A stretch of DNA of 64,000 bases, from contig NC_088775.1 in assembly GCF_954871325.1 (NCBI RefSeq), positions 20,065,561-20,129,560 of the forward strand. Reading direction: 5' to 3'. The notes beneath the pieces were generated by a model. That model was not told where the DNA came from. It made no database searches and saw nothing but the letters and a program-made list of their open reading frames with translations. Each line of letters starts with the position of its first letter. The stretch's first letter is position 1. Below, in pieces: positions 1-10,799 of the stretch. The position numbers and the translations under genes are program-made. This DNA comes from Gordionus sp. m RMFG-2023. Taxonomy: Eukaryota > Nematomorpha > Gordioida > Chordodea > Parachordodidae.

Positions 1-1417
1 TAAAAAAAATTTACAAACAAATTTTTTATTTTTTGCTTATAATGTTATTTTATAGTAAATATATAAAAATCAACATTTATAAATATTAAAATATAGTTAG
101 TTTTGATTATAAAAAAATTTATGTAATAAAAATAAATATTTATGGTAATTTGTTGCATTTTAATAATAAAATCATTCCAATATTATCATCCCCAAGTCTA
201 GAGTGACGATCAGAAAGTATAGGTTTTGCCTTATTAAATAATCTCGACACTAGCACTTAAGGGTAAGGGCGTATTTAATCTTATATACATATTTTTAATA
301 TAAGATAGATTAACAATAATTTTATTTGCAAGTACATCGTATGTCTGGCATATTATCATTTTGAGGGCTAATGCCACAGATCTTCTTTTTAAAGTTCTAG
401 GGTCTAGCCAATGGCCTGTGATTCCCAAATAAGCCCAAAAATATTTAATCAGATCAGTTTATAAATATAAATAAGTTTTTACCCTCTGTTATGTGTTCAA
501 CTATCTCCCGAGGTACATATATATGATAGATAACTCTACTATTAGAGCATTCATCATTTTAAAGTTATCTGCTATTTTATTCATGAGTGTCTGGCGGCAT
601 AAAATTGTTGTACCAGGGGATAAAGTTTTAATCATCATGGTAAATGATGGATTATCAACTAAGGACATTGGCTGAACTGTATAAATTATAAAATCAACAA
701 TAACTTTATCAGCCAATTTCTGAGAAATATTGTCATTTGCATTATTAATTAATTTGGTTTGAATTGAATTAGTCTTTTTGGATGTAGAGTCGCCTATACC
801 AAAATTATTTAGATGTTTCTCCATTTCCTTAAAACTCATGAACAGTCTTATAAAATAAATATTATTAGAATGTAAAAATGACAATTTACCTTTAGGTGTT
901 TTTTGAGGTTATAGCTACTGTATTGATTTGGGGAAATATATTTTTTTACATTTTAAATAAATAAATTTGAAACCAGTTTTGGTTATATATTTATTTAAAA
1001 AAATTTTCAAATCTAGGGAATGGGAAATTTGTATTATAGCTATTAAGAACATTTTCTTCCCTGGTATCTTCCATTTCATTAATATCATTGTCTGAATCAC
1101 TTTTAACGATTTGGATGTCCATAGGCGATGACATTTTAAATTATTAACACGTGATTTAGGTTTATAATACAAATGAAAATATAAATTACAAATTGAAATT
1201 ATATTTCAATTTTAAAATTAAATAATAAATCATAAAAATTATAATTAATTATGATATTATATTTAAATTTTCATGTTTATACTTACCTTCATTATATTTT
1301 TTACAACAAAAATAATAGCACGCTAAAAAATTAAATAATTACAAAAAAAGTAGCCTCTATTAGCTATAGCTACCAAAAAAGTTAGCGCGCTACAAGTAGC
1401 GCACTTTAACAACTCTG
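1..1417 (-). mobile_element. hAT element copy A (5' part, runs off left edge)
   Basis: This is the 5' portion of a hAT DNA transposon on the minus strand, the same family as the copy at 1944-4727 but inverted. Its 5' terminus reads CAGAGTTGTTAAAGTGCGC on the minus strand and ends at 1417. The subterminal region repeats GTAGCGCGCTA-type motifs. It lies inside a Gypsy pol gene (1418 onward), and the adjacent 8 bases, gtaatatt (1418-1425), would be one target duplication; the partner is outside the window. The coding region is broken and looks internally deleted: the C-terminal dimerisation segment near 230-290 lies close to the N-terminal half. Confidence 0.75.
201..1172 (-). pseudogene. hAT transposase relic (copy A)
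   Basis: The minus-strand reading has pieces in several frames. An N-terminal part (about 1172-884) is acidic. Positions 884-501 hold a segment with NNFGIGDSTSKK and later VDNPSFTMMI, typical of the region before the hAT catalytic domain. Positions 428-234 give GHWLDPRTLKRRS, the hAT motif that follows the first catalytic region, and then jump to LNTPLPLSASVE, which is the C-terminal dimerisation signature. The jump implies an internal deletion removing the middle of the RNase-H-like domain. It therefore cannot encode a working transposase. The plus-strand copy at 2220-4495 shows the same order. Confidence 0.7.
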
Positions 1418-1943
1418 GTAATATTGGAGTACTACATATTTCTTTTTTTTATACGCGTCTTTGCATTCATTAGTCCATCTCCAAACAATTGATGTTTCTA
1501 ATAATTTGTATAATGGTTTGGCTTTGCCGGTAAAATTTGAAATAAATTTTGAATAGTGTTCCTGACCCTAGAAATGACTAATTGTTTCAAATTTATTGGT
1601 TCTGGTGTTTTTTTACTGCCTTAGTATTTTATTTCGGTAGTTTAAATCCCGTTTTTTGAAATATTGTGTCTTAAGTACTCGACATTTTGGATTCCATTTT
1701 CATTTAGACATTTTAGTACCTTTTTTAAATTTGTTTCATGCTTCTCTCTATTTTTCCCGGTTATTATAATATCATCTAAATAACAAGCTACTCCTTTTAA
1801 ACCTTTTAATAAATTCTCGATGGCTCGTTGAAATATTGCGGGAGAAGACGATATACCAAAAGGTAGTCTTGTATATTTAATGCGTATTGATTACAAGATA
1901 TTTTTGAGACTCTTCCCCCACTATTTGAAAATAGGCAACTGAG
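1418..1943 (-). pseudogene. Gypsy pol relic: reverse transcriptase palm and RNase H start
   Basis: The minus-strand translation between two hAT insertions gives a Gypsy/Ty3 reverse transcriptase. RLPFGISSSPAIFQR is followed by GVACYLDDIIITGKNREKH, which carries the YLDD form of the catalytic YxDD motif, and then NLKKVLKCLNENGI. Downstream (lower coordinates) a frameshifted stretch corresponds to the connection and RNase H start, with a conserved Trp region. Stop codons and frameshifts make it a pseudogene. It continues the segment at 4728-5403: the hAT copy B interrupts the gene right after the LDLSGA motif, and reading resumes here with YFQI. Confidence 0.8.
1936..1943. repeat. target-site duplication of hAT copy B, left
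   Basis: The 8 bases caactgag precede the hAT terminus at 1944 and match cacctgag at 4728-4735 in 7 of 8 positions. Removing the element restores the Gypsy reverse transcriptase reading across the junction. Confidence 0.7.
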
Positions 1944-2274
1944 CAGAGTCTATCTTTTTTGGTAGCTATATCTAATAGCGCGCTACTTTTTTTGTAATTA
2001 TTTAATTTTTTAACGCGCTTATTTTTTTGTTTTAAAATTATAATGAATGTAAATATAAACATGAAAATTTAAATATAATATAAAATTATAATTTTTATGA
2101 TTTATTATTTAATTTAGAAAATAAATTTTCAATTTGTAATTTATATTTTCAATTTGTAATTTATATTTTCAATTTGTATTATAAACCTAAATCACGTGTA
2201 ATAATTTAATATGTCATTGCCTATGGATATCCAAATCGTTGAAAGTAAGTTAGACGATGATATTAATGAAATGG

Positions 2275-2943
2275 CAAGATGATATATTTATGTCTTCTCT
2301 GGCCAAATTTTATCGGAAAAAATATCGTCTGCGAAAACTACAAGATTAATATTTAATATGATAAGAAACTATTAATGATTAAATGCAATGTTACACCACT
2401 CTAATTTTCGCAGAATAATTAATTAAATTTTTTATAATCATTTATTAATTTTATTTCAAGATTTACCATCTCAAATACACTTGATTTGTTACAATTATTT
2501 AATCACTATGGATTCACATAATCATTTTAAAACCTACAAATAATGATAACCATCAAAAATTTACTAATCTATTGAAACAAATTCTCTAAAAAGATAACCA
2601 CACTATTTATTGTATATTTTCTTATTTCTCTATTCTTACCAATAATCTATGTAAATCACTGTCAATCAATATCCTGGCTTATCCACAAGCAAGAGGTATC
2701 GTCAGTCCTCTTAAATTAAAAGGGCTCTCACAGCAGGGTAAATTACTTTCAATGGATCCTAGCTTATCCACAAGAGGTACCGTCAGTCCTCTTAAATTAA
2801 ACGGGCCCTGACAGTAGGGTTTACTGCCAAACAGTGGATGCCAATTCACTGCACTGGAAACGCTCTCTATAAAGCGGTGAAGTGCCCACGTAATTGTGGG
2901 ATGTCTCCCCAGTGTATGATACTCTACGATATTAATGAAATGG
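2275..2943. mobile_element. insertion in hAT copy B with 16-bp direct repeats
   Basis: Copy A lacks this 669-bp segment. The 16 bases gatattaatgaaatgg occur at both borders (2259-2274 and 2928-2943), as expected for an insertion with a long target duplication. Inside, a ~70-bp unit with cttatccacaag and gtcctcttaaatta occurs twice (about 2671-2742 and 2761-2822). The right part (2830-2925) is much less AT-rich than the surroundings. I do not recognise the family; a SINE-like or LINE-mobilised sequence would fit the long duplication, but no RNA promoter boxes were identified. Confidence 0.5.
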
Positions 2944-3350
2944 AAGATACCAAGGAAGAAAATGTTCTTAATAGCAATAATACAAATTTCCCATTTCCTA
3001 AATTTAAAATTTTTTTAAAATTAATATAAAAACCAAAAACTGGCTTTAAATTTATTTCTTTAAAATGTAAAAAAATATTCCCTCAAATCAATCCAATAGC
3101 TATAACCTCAAGAAACGCCTAAAGGTAAATTGTCATTTTTAAATTCTAATAGTATTTATTTTATAAGAATGTTCATGCCAATAGTTTTAAGGAGATAGAA
3201 AAACATTTAAACAATTTTGGTATAGGCGACTCTACATCCAAAAAGACTAATTCAATTCAAACCAAATTGATTAATAATGCAAAGGCCAATATTTCTCAGA
3301 AACTAGCTGATAAAATTCTTTATTGATTTAATAATTGATACAGTACCAAT

Positions 3351-3770
3351 TAGTGATCTGCATCGCGCCTAATTCTTCAAGCCCGGCTTAGCCCGAAATT
3401 TTTTTAAAAATTTTGCCGACCCGAACCCTAAATTATTTTTAAAAAAATTTACCGACCCGGCTCGGCCCAAATTTATATAAATATAGAAATTAATTTTTAT
3501 AATTACTCAAAATAAAAGACATATATTATATGTCGTTTAGTTTCAATAAATAAAATCAAATATTTTTATTTTACATAAAAAATTCAATATAAATTGATAA
3601 ATTTAGATTCATTTTAAAAGATTTCCAAGGTCGGACCCGACCCGGCTCGATTTTTTTTAAAAAATGTTAGGCCCGGCTCGGCCCGAACCCGATTATTTTA
3701 AATAGAATTAGGCCCGGCCCGAAGCCCGTTAGGGCCGGGTACGGACCGGGCCTAACTTTGCAGATCTCTA
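3351..3770. mobile_element. hAT-type MITE, TIR TAGTGATCTGCA
   Basis: This 420-bp non-coding element starts TAGTGATCTGCA and ends TGCAGATCTCTA. It is flanked by perfect 8-bp duplications, gtaccaat at 3343-3350 and 3771-3778. Its interior is rich in cccggcccga motifs in both orientations, giving it foldback potential. It is inserted in hAT copy B. The terminal repeat resembles that of the CAGAGACCTGCAG elements at 9208, 56122 and 60531, which share the same internal ggcccgg motifs. Confidence 0.85.
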
Positions 3771-4727
3771 GTACCAATGTCCTTGGTTGATAATCCATTT
3801 ACCATGATGATTTAAACTATCCCCTGGTACAACAATTTTATGTAGCCAGACACTAATGAATAAGATAGCAAATAACTTTAAAGTTATGAAAGATGCTCTA
3901 ATATTGGATTTGTCAGAAATATAATATATATATATGTATCACAGATAGTTGGACACATAATAGAAGGTAAAAACTTATTTATATTCATAAATTGATCTGA
4001 TTAAATGTTTTTAGAGCTTATTTGGGAATCAGGCCATTGATTAGTCCCTAGGACTTTAAATAGAAGATCTGTAGCATTAGCCCTCAAAATGATAATGGGA
4101 TGCCAGACATACAATAAGTTGAATGGTCTCATACCAAACAAAAAAGGCATTGTTACAACCACGTGACTTCCACTGATAATTTTTTGAAATAAAAGATAAT
4201 ATAATAGAAAATCCCCTCGACGCTTTTTTAAATCTAAAAGACTCAAATGAGTATTTTGGATAACCTTTATATTGAAAATAAAATGTATATAAATTTAAAT
4301 ACTGCCTTGCCATCAAGTGCTAGTGTTGAGAGATTATCTAGTAAGGCGAAACTTATACTTTCTGATCGTCGCACTAGACTTGGGGATGATAATATTGAAA
4401 TGATTTTATTATTAAAATGCAACAAAATGAATGTTACCATAAATAGTTATTTCTATTACATAAAATTTTTTATAATCAAAATTAACTATATTTAAATATT
4501 TATAAATGTTGATTTTTAGTATTATTTACTAAACAATTATGTTATAAGCAAAAAATAAAACATTTATTTAAAATTTTTTTTTATAAAAAGTAGCCAAAGC
4601 TACTTTTAAAGAATAGTAGCTAATAGCGCGTACTTTTTTTTGATGATTAGCGATAGCAGTAGCGCGCTACATTTTTTGACAAATAGCGGTAGCGCGCTAC
4701 TTTTAAAAGTAGTGTTTAACAACTCTG

Positions 4728-5403
4728 CACCTGAGAGATCCAATATTGAAAATTCCTCTCCTTTTTCCAAACTGGTTTATGAATCAATATTAATATTTTG
4801 ATTTATAGTTCTTTTAAAATCCCCGCAAATTCGTAATGTTTTATCTTTCTTTTGAACAATTACTATGGGTGATGCATAAAGTGAATGATTAATTTGCTCT
4901 ATTACTCCTATTTTTTGCAATCGATCTAAATCTTCTTCAACTTTATTTTTTAATGCGTATGGTACGGGACGTGATTTACAGAAAATTGGTTTCTCGTTTT
5001 TTATATATATTTGTGCCTTAAAATCTTTCAAGCAGCCTAATTCTTTGATAAATAATTGAGGAAATTTATTTTGTATATTAATATTATTTATTTGTATAGT
5101 CCTTTCAGGTAATTCAGTCATTTTGGGAAATTTAGTTATCCAGTTTCTTCCAATTAGATTTTTGGTATATCCTTTTGTAATTATGAGAGGTAGTTCTAAT
5201 GTTCGCCCATTATATTGTACTTTTACTACAGTCTGACCTAATAGTGGTATATTGGTTCCTGTATAGCTTTTAAGTTTTAGCATGCAATTTGTTAATTCAG
5301 GACGATTAAGTTTATTTTTCCAATCTATTTCGTTAATTATGCTTACCCCAGCTCCAGTATCTATTTCAATTCTGATATCGCTCTTGTTTATTTTGACATT
5401 CGC
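4728..5403 (-). pseudogene. Gypsy pol relic: retropepsin and N-terminal reverse transcriptase
   Basis: The minus strand reads a retropepsin (EIDTGAGVSIINEIDW, with the DTGA active site, near 5365-5330). A flap and LIGRNWITKF, the retropepsin C-terminal motif, follow. The reverse transcriptase start is then visible: KPIFCKSRPVPYALKNKVEE, IGVIEQINHSLYASPIVIV and KKDKTLRICGDF. An open stretch covers 5283-4777. After a small frameshift, LEKGEEFSILDLSGA leads to the hAT insertion point at 4735. This order (protease, RT) is that of Ty3/Gypsy elements. Stops and insertions make it inactive. Confidence 0.85.
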
Positions 5404-5830
5404 CTAAAATTCTGGATTATATTCGTTTGTTGTATTATTAATAAAATTACTATTTTTTTTCTACAGACTCAAGCAATGTGCCCAATTTTGTTGCATTTAT
5501 AACAAGTGGCTTCTTGAAAAGACAATTTTTCCTTCTATGGTTTTCACCACAGGAGTGGCAGGGATTAGGTTTTTTGTAGCTCTTATTATAATTATTTTAT
5601 GATTTTTTATATTATCATTATGCTCCTCTTTTAACTGATCGATTTTAGTTTCATCATTTTGTATTTTTTATAGCTGTTTCGACTGCAGTAGCTATTTGAA
5701 TAGCTCTATTTATGTCTATATCATCTTCAGAAATAATCTTTGTAAAATTTTAGATTTTTTATTCCGAATATAAATTTATCTCTTAATGCAGTATCGACTG
5801 CGCCATTTATGTAGTGTATTTTAGTAGTAA
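5404..5830 (-). pseudogene. Gypsy gag relic with CCHC zinc knuckles
   Basis: Upstream of the protease on the minus strand are two zinc-knuckle-like motifs, CHSCGENHRRKNC and CYKCNKIGHIA followed by a stop and VC. Before them is a capsid-end segment reading INGAVDTALRDKFIFG. These belong to the gag nucleocapsid region of the same Gypsy element. Frameshifts and stops interrupt it. No long terminal repeat could be identified, so the element is a fragment. Confidence 0.7.
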
Positions 5831-5930
5831 TAGAAATATAAGTCAATTAATATTCTTGTAATTTTAGTAGTAATAGAAATATAAATCAATTAATAATTCT
5901 TGCTATTTTATTTTATTTCTTTTATTTCAT
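5818..5930. repeat. two-copy tandem repeat, ~56 bp
   Basis: A unit containing ttttagtagtaatagaaata followed by caattaat occurs twice in a row with few differences. It lies just past the recognisable gag end. Confidence 0.6.
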
Positions 5931-7487
5931 ATCAAAATAATAATCTTCTTATTCAAATTCATATGATAATATATAATAATGAAAATAAACTAATAACAAT
6001 TTAATACATACAGTATGGAATTAGCCAATCCCTCTTGTCTCTTGGGCTGTGTTACCACGTTTGAGGATACTCTGTACTAGCCATACCTTTGGCGTAGTTT
6101 TTAGCTATACGTAGGAGGGTCTTTTGAGTTTTTAGCTATACGTAGGAGGGTCTTTTGTTATTTTCAAAGATAATCGGGTATGCTAATTCCTCATATGTGA
6201 TAAATCTGCAAGCCTGGGCAGCAAGTGTTCCTTGAGCTAGAGAAGGCGCTGGAGCATAGGTAATATCAGGGTTGTGCATTTGACCGGTCAAATACGTTTC
6301 GGTAAATTGACCGATATAAATATATGTTTCTTTAAGTCAATATTAACTTTATTTTAAATAATATAATAATGTATAATATTAATTTTCTAAATTCATTGTC
6401 AACAGATTCTTGTTCTGATTCATATTCAATAATCATTTTCTTTAATATTTTTTAATAATTTTCCTGATGTCGAGATCTTTCGATTTATATTTTCATAAGA
6501 ATATTAACCCAAATCGATTCTTTCTAAAGAAGAAGTAAAACTAGGAATTGTTAGTCTTTTAATGTGGTGGGCAAAGTTTAATCTATTAACTTGAGGTCGG
6601 AATTGATTGTTTCTTATGGAAATCACTGTTTTCTGCATAATTTGCTATTAAACATGCTGCTTTTGCTTCTTAAATTAATTATATAACTTAAAATATTTTG
6701 GTCATCACCTCATTGTAAAATGGCTAATTACTTTATTGAATTCATAACTAGTGAGATGCTCCTCTTGATATTGGGGACCCAAAAAAATAAGCAACATTGT
6801 GTTCACGTGTATTTATATCTTTCTTTTTTTTAAACATATTTTTATTTATTTTTTCTTTAGATTTTTTTAAAGAGTATTTGACCGTTTATGACCAGGTCAA
6901 ATACTCCCCCTCAATTGACCCTTGCCAACCCTGGGTACTATCATTTCTTAATCTGGAACGTCTGTGTCCTGTATCGGTATTGGTGGTTGATCCCACTTAG
7001 TTTGGACGTGATCGTGTAGGCGTTTGTAGTGGTTGCTCCGGGGGTAAGTGGGTTTCTCAAGGTTGATTTGCCCATTGAGTCTGAAGCTATACCCAATGCA
7101 TCTATCTGGATGATAATTGAGCCCAAATGCTCTCTCATTTGGATGCTATATTTCCCGAGATGTCGCCTGAAAGGGAAGTGAGTAGTTAATAAGTGGTGAG
7201 AAGTATCCACTACACTTCGTTGTGAAATTATAAAGGCTTTCGGAGAGATTTAAAATTTAAAAGAACGTAATATTTTAAACTTTTGACCCAATCTGGTGAA
7301 AATTATAAAAGTAACCAATTAGTTATACACGTATATTATATTAATTATGTGGGGGTGATTTTTGTTTGTTTAAAAAAAAACTTTTGTCGGTTATATTTTT
7401 AAATTCATGTGATAATTATATAAACTCCTTTTTCGACCCCTATATAGTATTTCAAACTAACAAAAATATATTGTATTTATTAATCAG
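5931..7487. other. no assigned gene; two coding-like scraps
   Basis: Most of this stretch is AT-rich and featureless. Two less AT-rich parts stand out. The minus strand at about 6285-6160 reads an open segment including PSLAQGTLAAQACRFITYEE. The plus strand at about 7026-7182 reads APGVSGFLKVDLPIESEAI before a stop. I recognise neither. A 31-bp phrase with agctatacgtaggagggtc is repeated at about 6097-6126 and 6127-6158. Confidence 0.4.
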
Positions 7488-8651
7488 GAAGCTTTGGATA
7501 ATGTTTCCGCCACGTGACACAATTAATTTATACCCAACCCGCATTCCATACGAAGAGTCTTCGATATTCTCTAATATAAATCCTTTATTCCCAAATTTAA
7601 TCAAATATCCGAATTTTAAAGTATATTTATGAAAATATTTGCTTATGATTTAGGCTTGATAATTGTAAACTTGTAGTAACAAATTTTTTAGGAATTATGA
7701 ATTAGTTATAAAGTAAATCTTAAGTAAGGATTTTTATGTGATGCTTTTAAAAGTTTCTCAATTTTTATGGTTATTTAAAATATTTAGAAATGCAAACCAT
7801 ATGCATGTATTTTGTCTCCAGGACAAGTTCTCTATCTACCTCATCATTGGTGGCATATGGTGCTTTCTATAAGTGAATGTCCTACAATATCAATAAACAC
7901 GTGGATCGAAATGGTATATTTTTCTCTTCACCATGTCCTAAACTTTTAATTCATACATTAATAATACATATATGCAAAGTTTCTCATTTAAAAAAGAAAT
8001 CTTTTCAATCTTAAAGGAATAATGGTTAAAAAATAAATATAATACTTTTATGATTAAAAATATTTTAATCTTCATGTTAAACACCCTCCTTTATAAGGAA
8101 ATCTCAGACGTGTCAATTATTTTTGATAAGAATACATAACTTTTTTCTAATTCTTATTTTAACATTTACAAATTTATTTTGTTTGACCATAACAATTTTG
8201 ATATGATTTTCCAGCCAAAAATGTTATTTATATCATTATATTTTTTATGGTAATTCCCAAAATCATCTACCAGTATGGTTATAATTTTAAAATATTTTGA
8301 ATTTATTATAATTTTTTTATAAAATTTTTCAATATTCTGCAAATTTTTATATTTTTTTAAAACCAAGTTAACATCTATTACTTATTGAAAGAAATAGCAA
8401 TATTATAAAGCAAATATCATACATACGATTAAAAAACAATTGCATTGAAACTTTTTCCTTTTTTTTTGGATGAGAAACCATGCATGACTTTACAACATTG
8501 TCTTGACTTGACAATTTAAATATATTTATGAAATTATATTTAGCCAGAAGATAAAATTGAAAGGATTAATGAGGCTCAAGCTAGAATCATTATATCTTCG
8601 TTAATGCTACAACTTGATCCAACCGGAAAATTTTGGATTAATTCTCCAGAT
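7488..8651 (+). CDS. HSPBAP1-like: HSPBAP1-like JmjC-domain protein, three internal exons
   Basis: Three exons join in phase. Exon 7488-7620 (acceptor taatcag, donor gtatat) gives KLWIMFPPRDTINLYPTRIP, then YEESSIFSNINP. Exon 7788-7913 (acceptor tatttag, donor gtatat) gives ILSPGQVLYLPHHWWHMVLS and then INTWIEM. Exon 8544-8651 (acceptor tatttag, donor gtattt) gives PEDKIERINEAQARIIISS and later GKFWINSPD. Order and motifs match HSPB1-associated protein 1, a cupin/JmjC Fe(II)/2-oxoglutarate oxygenase-type protein; the distal iron-binding His is the one in WWHMV. The upstream exon with the HxD iron motif was not found and is probably left of the window or lost. Introns are 167 and 630 bp. The exons are open with no stops, so the gene is likely live. 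Confidence 0.85.
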
Positions 8652-9207
8652 GTATTTTTTCTTTTTATAAAACCATATTTTAGTGTTTTTAAGTATTTTC
8701 AAATGAGATAAAATATGTGGTAAAACCCTGGGCCCTTATGAATGCCTCCAGTCTACTAAGAATTTTTATGTGACATAAAAAAATATATTTTATTTTGGAA
8801 TAATTTTTATTTAAAATGAGAAAGTTATTCAGTGGATATGACATGATATGATTATTGCAAGTTTCTATGCAAATAATATATAAACTTACATTAATGTTAT
8901 TCATGTTTATCTTATAAGACGTTCTGAATTTAGATAGAATAGGTTTGATTTCAATTTCAAATAATGTTATTTAAACGCTTGCTAACTAGATCCGATAAAA
9001 CACTAAATATTATTTATTATTATCCGATATAATATATATATTTTTCCTAAAGGTCTAAAAGTTGAAAGAGGTCTTAAAATCTTTATCACTTTTTATATAA
9101 TCTAACGCAGTTAATCTTAAACGGTGATATATTTGAAGTACTGAAAAAAATGCCGATAATTATTTGTTTTTATTATAGTGAAAAGTTTTATTTTTATCTA
9201 TATAAAT

Positions 9208-9938
9208 CAGAGACCTGCAGAGATACCATTTGCAAAGCCCGACCCGGATTTTTTTTTTAAAAAATTTTCAGCCCAGCCCAGATTTTTTTTTCAAAAATTT
9301 TTTACGAGCCCCGGATATTTTTTTAAAAAAATTTTTTTGGGTCTGGCCTGGATTTAGAAAAAATTTTTTTTAGGCCGGCTCGGAATTTTTTAAAATTATA
9401 TACGACCTGGTAAATACAAAAAATTCACCTATTTGGTATTTTATAATATTTTTCGGTGAGTATTATCATTTAATAAGCAAGTAGCTAAGGCTCAAAACGA
9501 GCCGTTTAAAAACACTAAATTACATATTTTTTTTTATTCTAAGCAGATATTTAGTATATTACAAATGATGCTATAAAAAAATTTGTGGAGAATATACTAT
9601 ATTAATTGTATTTATAAAAAAAATAAAACTGTAATAAAAAATATAACATATATTATATAATAATGTATTTAATCGCATATTTATTCCATGGCAGGAAAAC
9701 TATAATTATAGTGTTAGCTAGTGATAACTTTCACTCAACATTATATTAATCATAACTATATATAATCATTATAACCATATCTAATTGACGAATGTAATTA
9801 TTCATGTTGTATAAATTTTTTAAAAAAATTTTACGGCCTGGCCCGGCCCGGGTATTTTTTTAAAAAAAATTTCAGACCCGGCCCGATATTTTAAAATACA
9901 ACCCGGGCCGGGCTTAGGGCCGGGCCTGCAGGTCTCTG
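9208..9938. mobile_element. hAT-type MITE, TIR CAGAGACCTGCAG, perfect 8-bp duplication
   Basis: The element starts CAGAGACCTGCAG and ends CTGCAGGTCTCTG. The flanks are the identical 8 bases atataaat (9200-9207 and 9939-9946). The outer ~200 bp on each side carry repeated gcccgaccc/ggcccgg motifs in inverted orientation; the middle is AT-rich and non-coding. It lies in the long intron after the third HSPBAP1-like exon. A 207-bp relative with the same termini is at 60531-60737. Confidence 0.9.
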
Positions 9939-10249
9939 ATATAAATAAAATGTAATTTAAAGTTAAAAAAATAAGTGGCATCATATTGATACCACCTCCC
10001 CCAGCAGGATCAAGAGGCGTAGCAGTTCTAAAAAAGTACTAAATAAGAGGAACTCTGCATTGATAAAAAAAGCTTATCTTATTAAATAACTTTATAGCAT
10101 TAAAAAATATAAAATTTTAATATTGGTAAATTTAAAAATAATATATATATGATTAACTCCTGTTTCAAATTAATATTATATAACTTGTGTAGTAAATTGG
10201 AATACAATATTTTGGTGGTTTCAGATGTAGCTAGAGGGTTAAACAATGC

Positions 10250-10790
10250 CAAGGTGATATCTTTCACTATAGTGCACTAAGGCCTTTTGCTACATATGAT
10301 TTCTTCCCAATCATGGCACTTGCACCATCGTTTACAAAAGAAATCCATATTTTTTGCAAAATTTTTTCAGAAAAACCAGAGGATTTAAGAAGATCTAGTA
10401 AGGTATGAAACTATCACCTCTGCATCTTTTGATTCTCAATTGGTCTAGGAATTTAAAAATAGGATCATGAAAGAGGGCACAAATTCCTATTTTACGTAAA
10501 TAACCAAGACCTGTTTATTTGATAAGTAGTAGGTTTATCTACCACGATAGCAACTTTCGGTTGTAAATTGTATTATTTTTTACAATTTTTATCGGATTGG
10601 CAATGAATTATTAACCAGGCAGAATGTCTTGAATGCAAAATATGTCCCATATCTAAACCGTTGTGCTTTTGCAAATCTATTAACGATTGAAATTCCATGA
10701 ATTGGCGGTTTGATTTTGCAAATAAGAGATTTTTCGATCTCCCAAGGGACTGTAGACAATCCATGTCTTAGACTATCCTCTGATGATAGA
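10250..10790 (-). pseudogene. hAT transposase relic (GTF2IRD2/SCAND3-like type)
   Basis: The minus strand reads a decayed transposase in several frames. An open segment at 10764-10573 has FMEFQSLIDLQKHNGLDMGH followed by ILHSRHSA, a pattern typical of domesticated-type hAT transposases such as GTF2IRD2 and ZMYM6/SCAND3 relatives. Lower down are a segment resembling VDKPTTYQINRS and, near 10350-10290, FVNDGASAMIGKKSYVAKGL, corresponding to the catalytic Asp-Gly-Ala motif. Stops and frameshifts separate the parts. It lies within the presumed long intron of the HSPBAP1-like gene. Confidence 0.6.
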
Positions 10791-10799
10791 TTGGAATTC

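Larger units (their letters stand above)
2214..4495 (+). pseudogene. hAT transposase relic (copy B), C-terminal dimerisation domain visible
   Basis: This is a plus-strand broken transposase. The N-terminus (about 2214-2274) is separated by an insertion from EMEDTKEENVLN (from 2935). The region 3180-3340 matches the N-terminal half of copy A and is then split by a MITE. The end (4247-4495) contains INLNTALPSSASVERLSS and LGDDNIEMILLLKCNK, the hAT family dimerisation domain with its conserved Ser-Val-Glu-Arg and following helix. The copy lacks an intact catalytic core and carries stops, so it is not functional. Confidence 0.7.
1944..4727 (+). mobile_element. hAT element copy B, complete between 8-bp duplications
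   Basis: This hAT DNA transposon is inserted in a Gypsy reverse transcriptase gene. The left end starts CAGAGT and is partly eroded; the right end finishes TTTAACAACTCTG, the inverse of CAGAGTTGTTAAA. Both ends carry GTAGCGCGCTAC-like subterminal repeats. The flanks are near-identical 8-bp duplications (1936-1943 and 4728-4735). The internal region is colinear with the reverse complement of copy A. It has itself received two insertions: 2275-2943, and a small hAT MITE at 3351-3770. Confidence 0.8.

Noticed and set aside
1418-5830. Calling the Gypsy fragment a complete LTR retrotransposon
   Set aside because: No LTR pair, integrase or intact frame is present in the window; only gag, protease and RT pieces.
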